Source of the DNA: JAFEDN01 sp963818985
GTDB lineage: Bacteria > Pseudomonadota > Gammaproteobacteria > Coxiellales > Coxiellaceae
Length of the DNA stretch: 64,000 nt
Direction of reading: 5' to 3'
Assembly (NCBI GenBank): GCA_963818985.1
Contig: CAWFUJ010000012.1
Location: 62,001-126,000 of the forward strand
Under the pieces are notes generated by a model that was given only the letters and a program-made list of their open reading frames with translations, made no database searches and was not told the origin of the DNA. Made by a program: the position numbers and the translations under genes. Below are positions 8,992 to 17,900 of this stretch, one piece after another (within the stretch, counting starts at the first letter, position 1; each line of letters opens with the position of its first letter).

Positions 8992-10347
8992 ATGAGTCAG
9001 CCATTACATCCTCTCGCCTTATTTCGCTTAAGCGTGTTAGGCCCACTCGCCAGCCGCCAGTCGTTGAACCGAGGAGAAATCAAAGCCTTGGTTCAGCAAC
9101 TCGCGGCACAAGCTTATCAGATTCCTGGTTCGCGCCATGCCCATTTGAGTCCAAAAACAATTTTGCGCTGGTATTATGCCTGGCTGCGACACGGCATCGA
9201 CGGCCTGGCACCCCGGGTACGGCGGGACAAAGGACACACACAATTATCCGCCGAAATACAGGCGATTTTATTACAGACGAAAGCCGATAACCCGGCGCGC
9301 TCGATCAATACCCTGATCAGTTTACTGGAAAACCAGGGGTTAGTGGCTCGGGGACGTTTATCCCGCTCCACCGTGCATCGCTTCCTGCAACGGCAACAAC
9401 GGTCTCAACGGATAGTGGCGGACCTCCAGACCATTGAACGACGCTCCTTTGTTGCCGAACACGCCGGAGATATCTGGCATGGGGATGTCCTGCACGGCCC
9501 GAGCATTCAAACCTCCGCGGGGATGAGGAAAACCTATCTGGTTTCGTTGCTCGACGATGCTTCCCGCCTGATCACGCACAGCGCTTTTTGTCTGGGAGAA
9601 ACCGCCCTGGATATTGAAGGCGTTTTAAAACAGGCCGTCCTCAAGCGGGGACTGCCCCATAAACTGATTATCGACAATGGCGCGGCCTATCGTTCAGGCT
9701 CCCTGCAAACCATCTGCGCCCTGTTGCAGATACGGCTGATTTATTGTCCCTCTTATGAGCCCCAGGGGAAAGGAAAACTCGAGCGCTTTCACAGTACATT
9801 TCGTAAACAGTTTCTCAATGAACTGAACCTCGCTCAAGTCACTGGCCTGACGGACATCAATGTGCGCCTATGGGCCTGGCTAGAACAAATCTATCATCGC
9901 CGGCCTCATGAGGGCATTGCCGGAAAAACTCCCCTGGATCGCTGGCGGGAAGATTTAATCCATGTCCGACCGCTGGGTCTGATGGCGATACGCCTGGATA
10001 ATATTTTTTGCCACCGGCATGAACGTCTGGTGCGAAAAGACGGCACGGTCAACTGGGATGGCCAGCGCTTTGAAGTCGTCCACGGACTGGCCGGAAAAAA
10101 AGTCATGCTGATCGTTGACCCGCAGACGAAAACCGCCTTGCGTATTGAGTCGCCCACAGGCGATGAATTAGGTCCGGTCACCCGACTGGATGCCCGCAGT
10201 AATTGTCACCGCAAACGTCAGCGGCCATTGCAGACAACTTCGGGATCGAAAGCCAGAGAGCACAATACAGTTGAACTCGCCTATCGCCAATATAGTCAAC
10301 TCTGCACGATTCCCGGCAAGCCCCTGAAAAAAGAAGAGGAGAAATAA
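8992..10347 (+). CDS. DDE (rve) transposase, IS481/TniA-like
   Basis: 451 aa. The N-terminal helix-turn-helix region (SPKTILRWYYAWLRHGIDGL) and a second HTH (SRSTVHRFLQRQQRS) are followed by a retroviral-type integrase core: HGDVLHG (Asp165), IIDNGAAY (Asp228) and GKLERFHSTF (Glu264), i.e. a D,D(35)E triad. The C-terminal beta-barrel-like part ends in a basic tail. It would cut and join the transposon ends together with the downstream ATPase. The ATG at 8992 follows CCAGGAGAA. All catalytic residues are present, so the gene looks functional, unlike the IS110 copies around it. Confidence 0.9.
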   Translation: MSQPLHPLALFRLSVLGPLASRQSLNRGEIKALVQQLAAQAYQIPGSRHAHLSPKTILRWYYAWLRHGIDGLAPRVRRDKGHTQLSAEIQAILLQTKADNPARSINTLISLLENQGLVARGRLSRSTVHRFLQRQQRSQRIVADLQTIERRSFVAEHAGDIWHGDVLHGPSIQTSAGMRKTYLVSLLDDASRLITHSAFCLGETALDIEGVLKQAVLKRGLPHKLIIDNGAAYRSGSLQTICALLQIRLIYCPSYEPQGKGKLERFHSTFRKQFLNELNLAQVTGLTDINVRLWAWLEQIYHRRPHEGIAGKTPLDRWREDLIHVRPLGLMAIRLDNIFCHRHERLVRKDGTVNWDGQRFEVVHGLAGKKVMLIVDPQTKTALRIESPTGDELGPVTRLDARSNCHRKRQRPLQTTSGSKAREHNTVELAYRQYSQLCTIPGKPLKKEEEK

Positions 10348-10349
10348 TC

Positions 10350-11150
10350 ATGTATCGACAACACTTTGGCCTAACCCAGGCACCTCTTGGTAAAGACTCT
10401 GCGCAGTTATGGAATCACAGCCAGCTGACGGATCTGGAAAGACAGTTTCGATGGCTCCTGCATTCTCCAGGCATTGGCTTATTTACCGCGGAACCAGGTC
10501 TGGGAAAAACCGCCGCGCTTCGCCAGATCACCCGATCCTTAAATCCGCATCAATATGTCGTCCGCTATGTGTCGGAAACAGATTTTGGCCGGCTGGATTT
10601 TTATCGTCAGGTTGCGGTCAGCTTTGGTCTGGCGCCGGCTTATCGTCGCGCCCAACTCTGGCGCGACATCAAGGAGCAAGTGATCCAGTTGGCGACCCAA
10701 AAAAATATTTTACCCATTCTGATTATTGACGAAGCCCACAACCTGACGCATGAATTCTTTCGGGATTTCCCGTCCTTTATTAACTTTGTCTTTGACTCCA
10801 AGGACTACATGACCGTCTGGCTGGTCGGCCATCCCGAACTGGCGAAAGCCGTTGATCAATCTCACCATGCCGCACTGGCTTCCCGCGTGCAGGCGCGTTG
10901 CGTGTTAAGTCCCATCGTCGACCCGACGGCATTTAAACAACTACTGCTGCATGGTTTTGCGCAGGCGGGCTGTACTCAGACGTTACTGTCTGACTCGGCG
11001 ATTGAATTACTGCGGATGGCTTCGCAGGGCAATCCCCGGCAACTGAACCGGTTGCTGGTGACGGCACTACAGGCCGCCACGGATGTCAAATTAAATCACC
11101 TGTCGGATGACATTATCAAAGAAGCTATTGACATACTGAAACCCAAATAA
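10350..11150 (+). CDS. AAA+ ATPase, TniB/ExeA-like transposition helper
   Basis: 266 aa, starting 2 bp after the transposase stop with GAGGAGAA as ribosome site, so translation is probably coupled. Walker A is AEPGLGKT (residues 47-54, Ala in the usual first Gly position), Walker B is ILIIDEAH (123-130), a sensor-1-like VWLVGHPEL follows, and the C-terminal helical lid carries GNPRQLNRLL. Such ATPases activate TniA/TnsB-type transposases and choose targets (family knowledge, as with MuB, TniB and TnsC). Length and motifs are complete. Confidence 0.88.
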   Translation: MYRQHFGLTQAPLGKDSAQLWNHSQLTDLERQFRWLLHSPGIGLFTAEPGLGKTAALRQITRSLNPHQYVVRYVSETDFGRLDFYRQVAVSFGLAPAYRRAQLWRDIKEQVIQLATQKNILPILIIDEAHNLTHEFFRDFPSFINFVFDSKDYMTVWLVGHPELAKAVDQSHHAALASRVQARCVLSPIVDPTAFKQLLLHGFAQAGCTQTLLSDSAIELLRMASQGNPRQLNRLLVTALQAATDVKLNHLSDDIIKEAIDILKPK

Positions 11151-11307
11151 TCAAAAAACAGCAATGGCGAAGCGCTGGCCCTCTCAACAACGCTGGCGCG
11201 GGTCAAGTCAGCAGGCTACTCCCTCTCCCTCGGCGGACAGCGACTACGCTTAATATGGACACCTTTGTCCCACCTCAATGACCTCAGGATAGCCCGTCTA
11301 AATTAAA
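11151..11307. other. Non-coding right end of nested transposon
   Basis: About 157 bp between the ATPase stop and the right terminal repeat. No ORF or clear hairpin terminator seen. It probably holds transposase-binding subterminal sequence. Confidence 0.4.
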
Positions 11308-11321
11308 GCGGGACGTAACAA
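11308..11321 (-). repeat. Right terminal inverted repeat of nested transposon
   Basis: GCGGGACGTAACAA, the exact inverted match of the left end at 7979-7992. IS110 transposase homology resumes immediately after it. Confidence 0.85.
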
Positions 11322-12279
11322 ATGTGGTGAGCGATATTGTGGGAGTGACTGGGCTAACGATTATTCGAGCTATTCTGGCTGGCGAGCGATCTCCCAAAAG
11401 TTAGCCGCCTACCGGGATAATAGATGCCAACAAAGTTTGGAAGTGATTGAACGATCATTACAAGGTAACTATCGACCAGAGCATGTATTTGCATTACGAC
11501 AAGCTGTAGAACTCTTTGATTGTTATCACGCTAAGATAGCGGAATGTGATGATGAGATTGAACAAGTACTCAAGCAATTAACCATTTTAGACAGAGAGGA
11601 ATCTGTGCCAAATACTCCCCTTAAGAAGAAAAAAAAGCAGCGCAATGATCTGAGTTTTAATGCGCAGAGTTATCTACAACAGATGACTGGTGGGGTAGAT
11701 TTAACGCACATAGATGGATTGGGTACTCATTCAGTATTGAGAATTATCTCGGAAATTGGAGTAGACATGAATCGCTGGCCGAGTGCAAAGCATTTTGGTT
11801 CTTGGCTAGGATTAGCGCCTGGAACGAAAATATCGGGAGGAAAAATATTAAGTAGTAAAACTAAGCCTTCTTCTAATCGCGCAGCCACTCTGCTACGAAT
11901 AGCCGCCAGCACATTATATCGAAGTCAATCAGCTTTAGGTGCTTTTTTTAGGCGACAAAAGGCTCGATTAGGTGCGCCTAAAGCCATCACGGCAACCGCT
12001 TATAAAATTGCGCGTTTGATTTACTTTTTGTTAAAGAATCGCAGAGAATACAAAGACCCTGGAGCGGAATATTATAATCAAAAGTATCAAGAGCGAATTA
12101 TTCAGAGCATGCAAAAAAAGGCTAAAACAATGGGATTTCAATTAGTACCTATCCCAGTTGTAGGAAGTTGAAGTTCCCTAGAAGCTCCTCAATCCGCGGT
12201 GCGCGGATAAACAATAGGTAGGAACTGTGGTGGGGTTGCAAATTCAATCACCTTGGAAAATACTGAAAGAGAATCACCT

Positions 12280-12435
12280 ATAGTAAAGACCGTACTTTCG
12301 TTGGTGCTATTACGCCCGTCTAGAAGCTTGGTCACAGGGATTTGCGACAACAATATTGGTGAAGCTACAGACAGTAACACTCAGTTATTAAGTGTTATCG
12401 AACTGAAGCTATCCCGACTAAGAGAATGCTTTTAT
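12280..12435 (+). ncRNA. Candidate IS110 bridge-RNA-like leader, unit 2
   Basis: Contains GTAAAGACCGT (12283), TTGGTGCT, GCCCGTCTAGAAGCTTGGT, TTTGCGACAA, ATATTGGTGAAGCT and CTATCCCGACTAAGAGAATGC in the same order as units 1 and 3. Unit 2 alone has ~40 extra bases between the last two blocks, including a hairpin AACACT/AGTGTT. Conserved blocks with variable loops suit a guide RNA; this is inferred, not folded. Confidence 0.45.
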
Positions 12436-12500
12436 TCGTCAATCCCTGCTATGGGTGATTCTATTGTTCAATCATATTTACAATAGAGAGGTAATGCAAG

Positions 12501-13851
12501 ATGAAAAACAGTGAAAAACAAGAAATATCACTTTTCAAACCGGATGCGGCTGGCATTGATATTGGTGGTTCTTCTCATTTTGTGGCTGTTCCAGCCGATC
12601 GTGATGAAAATCCGGTTCGAGAATTTAGCAACTTTACAGGAGACCTTAACCGGTTAGCTGATTGGTTAACAGCTTGTAAGATTAAAACGGTGGCCATGGA
12701 ATCCACCAGTGTCTATTGGATTCCCTTGTACGAGATATTAGAATCTCGTGGATTCGAAGTTTTTTTAGTTAATGCTCATCACATTAAAAATGTGCCTGGA
12801 AGAAAATCAGATGTGTTAGATTGCCAGTGGATTCAACGTCTCCATTCCTATGGGTTATTACGAGGTTCTTTCCGTCCAGATCAGGATATTTGTGTCCTTC
12901 GAACTTATTTGCGCCAAAGAGAATCATTAATTCAAGAAACGGCTCATCATATTCAGAAGATGCAAAAAGCTTTAGCACAGATGAATGTACAACTCGCCAA
13001 TGTCGTAGAGGATATCACTGGAGTTACAGGGATGACCATAATCCGAGCGATTTTGATGGGTGAGAGGTCTCCTGAAAAGTTAGCCTCTTATCGAGATAAA
13101 AGATGTAAACAGAGCCAGGAGATCATTGCTCAGTCATTGTATGGTAATTATCGAAAAGAACATTTATTTACTTTACAACAAGCGGTGGAGTTATTCGATG
13201 TGTACCGATCTAAAAATAGTCGAATGTGATCAGGAGATTGAAAAAACACTCCAGCAGTTGTCGCCTAACAGTAATGGTAAAACTCCTGCGAATACTCAAC
13301 CTGAAAAAAAGAAGAAGCGCAAAAATAACGAGTTGCATTTTAATGCGAAAAGTTATCTTCAACAAATGACAGGAGTTGACCTGACACAAGTAGATGGATT
13401 AGACAGTCATTCCGTGTTGAGAATCATTTCAGAAATAGGCCTTGATATGAGCCAATGGCCAAGCGCTAAACATTTTGGCTCATGGTTAGGATTAGCGCCT
13501 GGTACTAAAATATCTGGCGGGAAAAGATTAAGCAGTAAAACAAAACCATCGGCAAATCGAGCAGCCAATTTACTGCGTATTGCAGCCAGTACCTTGCATC
13601 GAAACTCATCGGCTTTAGGTGCTTTTCTACGGAGGCAAAAAGCGAGACTGGGTGCTCCTAAAGCGATTACTGCGACAGCTTATAAAATCGCACGATTGAT
13701 TTATTCTATGTTAAAAAACCAGAAAGATTATGTAGATGTTGGGCAGGATTATTATGATCGACAATATAAAGATCGAGCCATTAAAAACATGCAGCGAAAA
13801 GCTAAGCTATTAGGGTTTGAGTTAATCCCAATTAACTTGGAAGCAAGTTAG
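12501..13851 (+). pseudogene. IS110-family transposase, single frameshift
   Basis: The N-terminal part (12501-~13213) has AAGIDIGGSSHFVAV, AMESTSVYWIPLYE, PGRKSDVLDCQWIQ and ITGVTGMTIIRAI. At AAAAATAG (~13211-13216) an extra A shifts the frame: removing it gives DVYRSKIVECDQEIE, matching unit 1 (DCYHAKIAECDDEIE). The rest (to 13851) contains the intact C-terminal domain FGSWLGLAPGTKISGGKRL. It is a one-base loss of function unless the base is a read error or slippage rescues it. AGAGAGGTAATGCAAG precedes the start. Confidence 0.85.
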
Positions 13852-13949
13852 TTCCCTAAGAGCATCCTTATGCCGCGCGCTGCATCACCCGGGGAAGTAA
13901 CTTGCTTATTGATAGACCACAGGTTATAAAAAAAGGAGGCGTACTTCTT

Positions 13950-14085
13950 CTGTAAAGACCGTCGAATCATTGGTGCTTTCATGCCCGACTAGAAGCATGG
14001 TTTCAAGCATGAGCGGCTACCCGATTGGTGAGGTATAAATACCATCCCGTTTAAGAGAGTGCCGAATTTTAGCATGCTTGGCTTT
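13950..14085 (+). ncRNA. Candidate IS110 bridge-RNA-like leader, unit 3
   Basis: Shows GTAAAGACCGT (13952), TTGGTGCT, GCCCGACTAGAAGCATGGT, CCGATTGGTGAGG and CATCCCGTTTAAGAGAGTGCC, colinear with units 1 and 2, with different loop sequences between blocks. It precedes the transposase by ~40 bp and is offered as a bridge-RNA candidate on position and block conservation only. Confidence 0.45.
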
Positions 14086-14125
14086 AGAAGCACGCCTTGC
14101 CAATCCACTTTAACAGGAGACTGAC

Positions 14126-15555
14126 ATGAGCGAGTATACTACTGAAGCGTTATCAACGTCAAAACCCAACAAACCCTTGCCTGGGACTCAACAAAAAGCG
14201 TTAGAACAGATCAATCATCATGCCGCGGGTATTGATGTGGGATCCCGATCGCATTTTGTTTGTGTGCCGGAAAATAGGGATGAAAAACCCGTGCGTGAAT
14301 TTGCAAGCTTCACAGAGGACTTAGAAGCGATGGCCATTTGGCTGAAGGAATGCGGGATTGAAACGATAGCGATGGAATCGACGGGTGTTTATTGGAACCG
14401 GTTTATGAAATACTGGTTGAATATGGATTTGAGGTTAAGTTAGTCGATGCTCGACAAGTGAAAAACGTCAGTGGCCGTAAAACAGATGTGATGGACTGTC
14501 AATGGTTGCAACAATTACATACCTATGGCTTATTATCCGGCGCTTTTATTCCTGAGTTATCGATTCGTGAATTACGGGCTTATCTGCGTCAACGAGATAT
14601 GCTGATCATGAATGCAGCGACTCACATTCAACACATGCAAAAAGCGTTATCCCAGATGAATCTTCAACTACACAACGTAGTGGATGATATTACTGGTGTT
14701 ACTGGAATGAAAATTATCCGTGCTATTATTCAAGGGGAGCGGGATGCATCGATTTTAGCGCAATATCGGGATAAACGGTGCAAAAATACGAAAGAAACGA
14801 TTCAAAAATCATTAGTCGGTCATTATCGGCCGGAGCATGTTTTCTCACTACAACAAGCGGTTGAGTTGTATGATGTTTATCAAGAGAAAGTTAAAGTTTG
14901 TGACTTAAGAATTGAAAAACAATTACAATCCTTTGAATCTCAAGTCGATATATCGGAGTATGAATTACAACCCATCAGGGTGCAAAGCAAAAAAGCGCGA
15001 AAACACGCACCTGATTTTGATGTACGACGGTATTTAATTCAAATGACAGGAGTGGATTTAATCATGATTCCTGGTATTCATACGGTCAATGCTTTGAGTA
15101 TAATCTCAGCCATCGGCACAGATATGAGCGCTTGGCCTACTTCTAAGCACTTTGAATCTTGGTTAGGTTTATGTCCAGGTAATAAAGTATCGGGTGGAAG
15201 ACGACTCGGCGGGCGCAGTAAAAAAACCAATAATGCGGCTGCTACTGCGCTACGATTAGCAGCGCAGTCATTACATCACAGCCAGAGTGCATTAGGCGCT
15301 TATTTTCGCCGTCTGCGTGGCCGAATTGGAGCGCCGAAAGCTATCACGGCTACGGCTAGAAAATTGGCTGAGCGAATTTATCTGATGTTGAAATATAAAA
15401 AAGAATATATCGAAATGGGTCAAGATTATTATGAAAAACAATATGAAAGTCGCATTATTAAAAATTTAAAAGCGAAAGCTGCTCAATTCGGGCTGACCCT
15501 CGTACCGCAGGAACAACTCTCTGTAATATCAACAACCTGCGACTTAGTTACTTAA
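14126..15555 (+). pseudogene. IS110-family transposase, single frameshift
   Basis: The first frame (14126-~14393) ends at ESTGVYW; the second continues EPVYEILVEYGFEVKLVDARQ to 15555. Restoring one G in TATTGG at ~14391-14393 (GGG) rejoins them as VYWEPVYEIL, the usual IS110 sequence. The DEDD part (GIDVGSRSHFVCV, VSGRKTDVMDCQW) and C-terminal domain (FESWLGLCPGNKVSGGRRL, ITATARKLAERIY) are otherwise complete, ~475 aa in all. It is the most divergent of the three units. Confidence 0.85.
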
Positions 15556-15580
15556 GAGAATCTTCAGATATCCTACCGAG

Positions 15581-16018
15581 ATGACGAATTACACCCATGG
15601 TCAGCATACAGTTTATCACCATCGTTACCATCTGGTATGGGTAACAAAGTACCGATATCGGGTATTACAAGGAAATTTGCGTTTACGAGTTAGGGAAATT
15701 ATTGCACAAGTAGCCGAAGAGATGGATATTAAAATTATTAACGGGGTATTGTCGAGTGACCACATCCACCTATTTGTGTCGATCCCGCCGCATATTGCGG
15801 TGAGTGATTTTGTAAAAATAGCGAAAGGTCGGTCATCAAGAAAAATTCAGCAAGAATTTCCAGAGATTCGGAAGAGGTATTGGGGAAGACATTTTGGGGG
15901 TCGAGGATATTTTAGTTCAACGAGCGGAAATGTGACGGATGAAATGATTAATGCCTATTTGGACAATCATGTGGACGCTCATCGAGTAAATGGCTTGGAG
16001 AACATTTCTTTAGAATGA
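15581..16018 (+). CDS. tnpA: IS200/IS605-family Y1 transposase (TnpA)
   Basis: 145 aa, typical length for TnpA. It has the HUH motif SDHIHLFVSIPP and the C-terminal catalytic-Tyr region (RGYFSSTSGNVTDEMINAYLDNH). The N-terminal HHRYHLVWVTKYRYRVL is diagnostic. It nicks and joins single-stranded DNA at hairpin ends. No TnpB/IscB partner is present, so this is IS200-like. The gene lies 3' to IS110 unit 3 and overlaps the tail of a minus-strand gene, whose end it seems to have replaced. Intact. Confidence 0.9.
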   Translation: MTNYTHGQHTVYHHRYHLVWVTKYRYRVLQGNLRLRVREIIAQVAEEMDIKIINGVLSSDHIHLFVSIPPHIAVSDFVKIAKGRSSRKIQQEFPEIRKRYWGRHFGGRGYFSSTSGNVTDEMINAYLDNHVDAHRVNGLENISLE

Positions 16019-16469
16019 CAGCGGCTTCCAGCCAAGATTCCTCAACCCTCCAGCTTCCAGCTAGAGCGTCGTTGAGATGAGTTTCATCGAAATTGTATCC
16101 CAGCGTTTCCCCAATTTTTAATAACAAATTAGTTAAAGTAATTTCACAATCTTTATTAAATTGAACAGCTTCAGCATCGTTAGTTACTTTATGACTCACT
16201 CTAGCATTTAAATACGATCTCCATGCTTTTTTCACTTCTGCATACTTTTTATTATCATAAAATTCGATATCAATCATATTCAAGGCTTGAACATGATCAG
16301 AAGATAGTATAGAGGCTCGTGTTGCCATAAGAGTTTTGAAAATATTAAGCCTACGATTTGTAGCCTCTCTTTCAATATCTAATTTTCTCTGAATATACAA
16401 AGCCACCACAGGAGAAGTAAAGATAGCGACAACCGTGAGTACTTCTAATAACATAAAAAACTCCTTCAA
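15948..16469 (-). CDS. DUF6680-like membrane-anchored protein, C-terminus replaced by IS200
   Basis: 173 aa as read. One N-terminal membrane helix (LLEVLTVVAIFTSPVVALYIQ) is followed by a helical cytoplasmic domain with IFKTLMATRASILSSDHVQALNMIDIEF, matching my memory of DUF6680 proteins (function unknown). The last ~25 residues are translated from the IS200 3' end and look foreign, so the native C-terminus is probably lost near 16018. It lies between the IS stack and the integrase, 30 bp from the integrase stop. Confidence 0.6.
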   Translation of the reverse strand: MKEFFMLLEVLTVVAIFTSPVVALYIQRKLDIEREATNRRLNIFKTLMATRASILSSDHVQALNMIDIEFYDNKKYAEVKKAWRSYLNARVSHKVTNDAEAVQFNKDCEITLTNLLLKIGETLGYNFDETHLNDALAGSWRVEESWLEAAVILKKCSPSHLLDERPHDCPNRH

Positions 16470-16499
16470 GATTTTGATATAAATTCCCGTTAAAAATTC

Positions 16500-17693
16500 C
16501 TACAATTCAGTTGTTTGGTTGACGAGCTGGTCTAAATAATCCGCCCACATTTGCATCATCTTGTGGCGTTCAGCTAAATGGGCAGTCCGATTGTAGGCAC
16601 GGCCATTGGGGTCACGCACGGCATGAGCGAGTTGATGTTCAATGTAATCCGGGCGTACACCGAGCACTTCATCCAGGATAGTCCGTGCCATTGCTCTAAA
16701 ACCATGACCACTCATTTCGTCTTTATGAATTCCCATACGCCGCATGGCAGCCAGAATAGCATTATCACTCATAGGGCGGGCATTACTTCTGGCGCTGGGG
16801 AATACAAAGCGACTGTTCCCCGTCAGTTTGTGTAGATCAGATAGAATGATAATCGCCTGGCGCGAGAGCGGTACAATATGCTGGGTTTTGGTTTTATTGA
16901 CAGTATAACGCCATTCAGCAATATTGAAGTCAATGTTAGTCCATTCTGCATGGCGCAGTTCGCCGGGTCGGACGAATACTAAAGGCGCGAGCTTTAGCGC
17001 AGCAGCGACAGTTAAAGAGCCTTGATAACCATTGAGGGCGCGTAATAATTCACTCACTTGTTGAGGTTCGGTCACTGCGGCAAAGTGCTTGCCTTTGACG
17101 GGTGGCAATGCTCCACGGAGGTCAGTTGTAGGGTTGCGTTCAGCTCTGCCGGTGGCTACAGCGTAACGGAATACTTGACCACAATTGCTTAAAGCGCGAT
17201 GTGCTGTTTCCACTGCGCCACGTGCTTCGATTTTGCGCAATATAGTCAACAATTCGGGGGCTGTAATTTCGGTGATGGGGCGCTTACCCATCCAGGGGAA
17301 AATATCTCGTTCAAAACGTCGCAGGATACGGCTGCTGTGATTGTCTGCCCAGGTATTTACTTGCTGTGCATACCATTCACGAGCAATTACCTCAAAGCTG
17401 TTGCTGGCTTGACCCACCCGTGCCGCTTTGACAGCTTTGCGATGCTGGCCTGGGTCAACGCCATTCGTTAGTAGCTTACGTGTTTCGCTCAATCGCTCGC
17501 GAGCTTCTTTTAAGTTGACTTCGGGGTAAACACCCAACGACAACCGTTTTTCCTTGCCGTCATAACGGTATTTGACGCGCCACCATTTGCCACCGGTTGG
17601 CGAAATTTCTAAATACAAACCGTGTCCATCAAAGAGTTTGATGGTTTTGGTTCCAGGTTTGACGCTACGAATCGTGATATCGGTAAGGGGCAT
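16500..17693 (-). CDS. P4-type tyrosine integrase
   Basis: 397 aa. N-terminal DUF4102 arm-binding domain (KPGTKTIKLFDGHGLYLEISPTG), central core-binding domain, and C-terminal catalytic domain with FVRPGELRHAEW (first Arg), SGHGFRAMARTIL (His-x-x-Arg), EHQLAHAVRD and RAYNRT carrying the nucleophilic Tyr. This class integrates genomic islands at tRNA or tmRNA 3' ends. Its start is 167 bp from the ssrA 3' end, the expected orientation for an island inserted at ssrA and extending toward lower coordinates. All catalytic residues seem present. Confidence 0.92.
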   Translation of the reverse strand: MPLTDITIRSVKPGTKTIKLFDGHGLYLEISPTGGKWWRVKYRYDGKEKRLSLGVYPEVNLKEARERLSETRKLLTNGVDPGQHRKAVKAARVGQASNSFEVIAREWYAQQVNTWADNHSSRILRRFERDIFPWMGKRPITEITAPELLTILRKIEARGAVETAHRALSNCGQVFRYAVATGRAERNPTTDLRGALPPVKGKHFAAVTEPQQVSELLRALNGYQGSLTVAAALKLAPLVFVRPGELRHAEWTNIDFNIAEWRYTVNKTKTQHIVPLSRQAIIILSDLHKLTGNSRFVFPSARSNARPMSDNAILAAMRRMGIHKDEMSGHGFRAMARTILDEVLGVRPDYIEHQLAHAVRDPNGRAYNRTAHLAERHKMMQMWADYLDQLVNQTTEL

Positions 17694-17730
17694 GGGGGCA
17701 ACCTCATTTAAGTGTATCCTGGTTGCCCCC
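17694..17730 (-). promoter_or_regulatory. Inverted repeat directly upstream of integrase start
   Basis: Perfect 10-bp arms GGGGGCAACC (17694-17703) and GGTTGCCCCC (17721-17730) with a 17-nt spacer, abutting the integrase start codon. In RNA this would form a strong hairpin over the leader; in DNA it could be an operator for integrase autoregulation. Role inferred. Confidence 0.5.
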
Positions 17731-17859
17731 GATTATGCCCCCAATTTTAGGTGGCTGTCAATGGATTGTAATAGACTGTGCTGGACATCAAAAAAGCCTA
17801 AGTCCTCTATTTTATTGGTAAATTTGGCTTTCTTCGGACGTTATCGGAATCTAAAAATT

Positions 17860-17900
17860 TGGAGGCGGCGGGAATTGAACCCGCGTCCGCTGATCCTCTG
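17860..17900. other. Candidate island attachment site in ssrA 3' end
   Basis: The T-arm and acceptor end of ssrA next to a P4-type integrase is a well-known integration target. I did not find the partner direct repeat elsewhere in the window, so the far island boundary probably lies before base 1 or has been lost. Confidence 0.35.

Larger units (their letters stand above)
7979..11321 (+). mobile_element. Nested TniA/TniB-type transposon with DUF6431-like gene
   Basis: About 3.34 kb, bounded by perfect 14-bp terminal inverted repeats: TTGTTACGTCCCGC at 7979-7992 and its complement at 11308-11321. It carries three same-strand genes: a Cys-rich protein, a DDE transposase and an AAA+ ATPase. Base composition is visibly GC-richer than the flanking IS110 and chromosomal DNA, indicating a foreign origin. 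ATG occurs on both sides (7976-7978 and 11322-11324) but is too short to prove a target duplication. Confidence 0.85.
7484..12171 (+). pseudogene. IS110-family transposase, interrupted and frameshifted
   Basis: The N-terminal DEDD domain (7484-7978) reads AAGIDIGSTSHFVAI, IAMESTSVYWIPVYE and NVPGRKSDVMDCQW, typical of IS110 recombinases. It is cut after ALAQMNV by the nested element. Homology resumes at 11322 (NVVSDIVGVTGLTIIRAI), is thrown out of frame at the A-run 11394-11397 (one A short compared with unit 2), and continues from 11398 to 12171 with the C-terminal Tnp_20 domain (FGSWLGLAPGTKISGGK, RIAASTLYRSQSALGAFFRR, ITATAYKIARLIY). It cannot make a full protein. The pieces do not rejoin in frame when the insert is removed (about 4 nt are missing relative to unit 2). 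Confidence 0.85.
7165..12177 (+). mobile_element. IS110-family unit 1, split by a nested transposon
   Basis: Consists of a leader (from ~7165), the transposase N-terminal part (7484-7978), a 3.3-kb insertion (7979-11321) and the remaining transposase (11322-12171). The unit ends with AGTTCCCTAGAAGC, a right-end sequence shared with unit 2. A small perfect hairpin, CCCATCT/AGATGGG at 7183-7199, marks the left side. Ends are inferred from comparison with units 2 and 3. Confidence 0.7.
12178..13858 (+). mobile_element. IS110-family unit 2
   Basis: About 1.68 kb, head-to-tail with units 1 and 3. It comprises a leader with a palindrome (ATCCGCG/CGCGGAT, 12192-12208), a frameshifted transposase and a right end AGTTCCCTAAGAGCATCC. 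The protein is diverged from units 1 and 3, so this is not a fresh tandem duplication. Confidence 0.75.
13859..15565 (+). mobile_element. IS110-family unit 3
   Basis: About 1.7 kb, following unit 2 directly in the same orientation. It comprises a leader, a frameshifted transposase and a right end with TTACTTAAGAGAATC similar to the other units. An IS200-type tnpA starts 16 bp beyond it. Confidence 0.7.

Noticed and set aside
7976..11325. ATG(T) on both sides of the nested transposon as a target-site duplication
   Set aside because: Three to four bases are too few, and removing the insert with one copy does not restore the IS110 frame.
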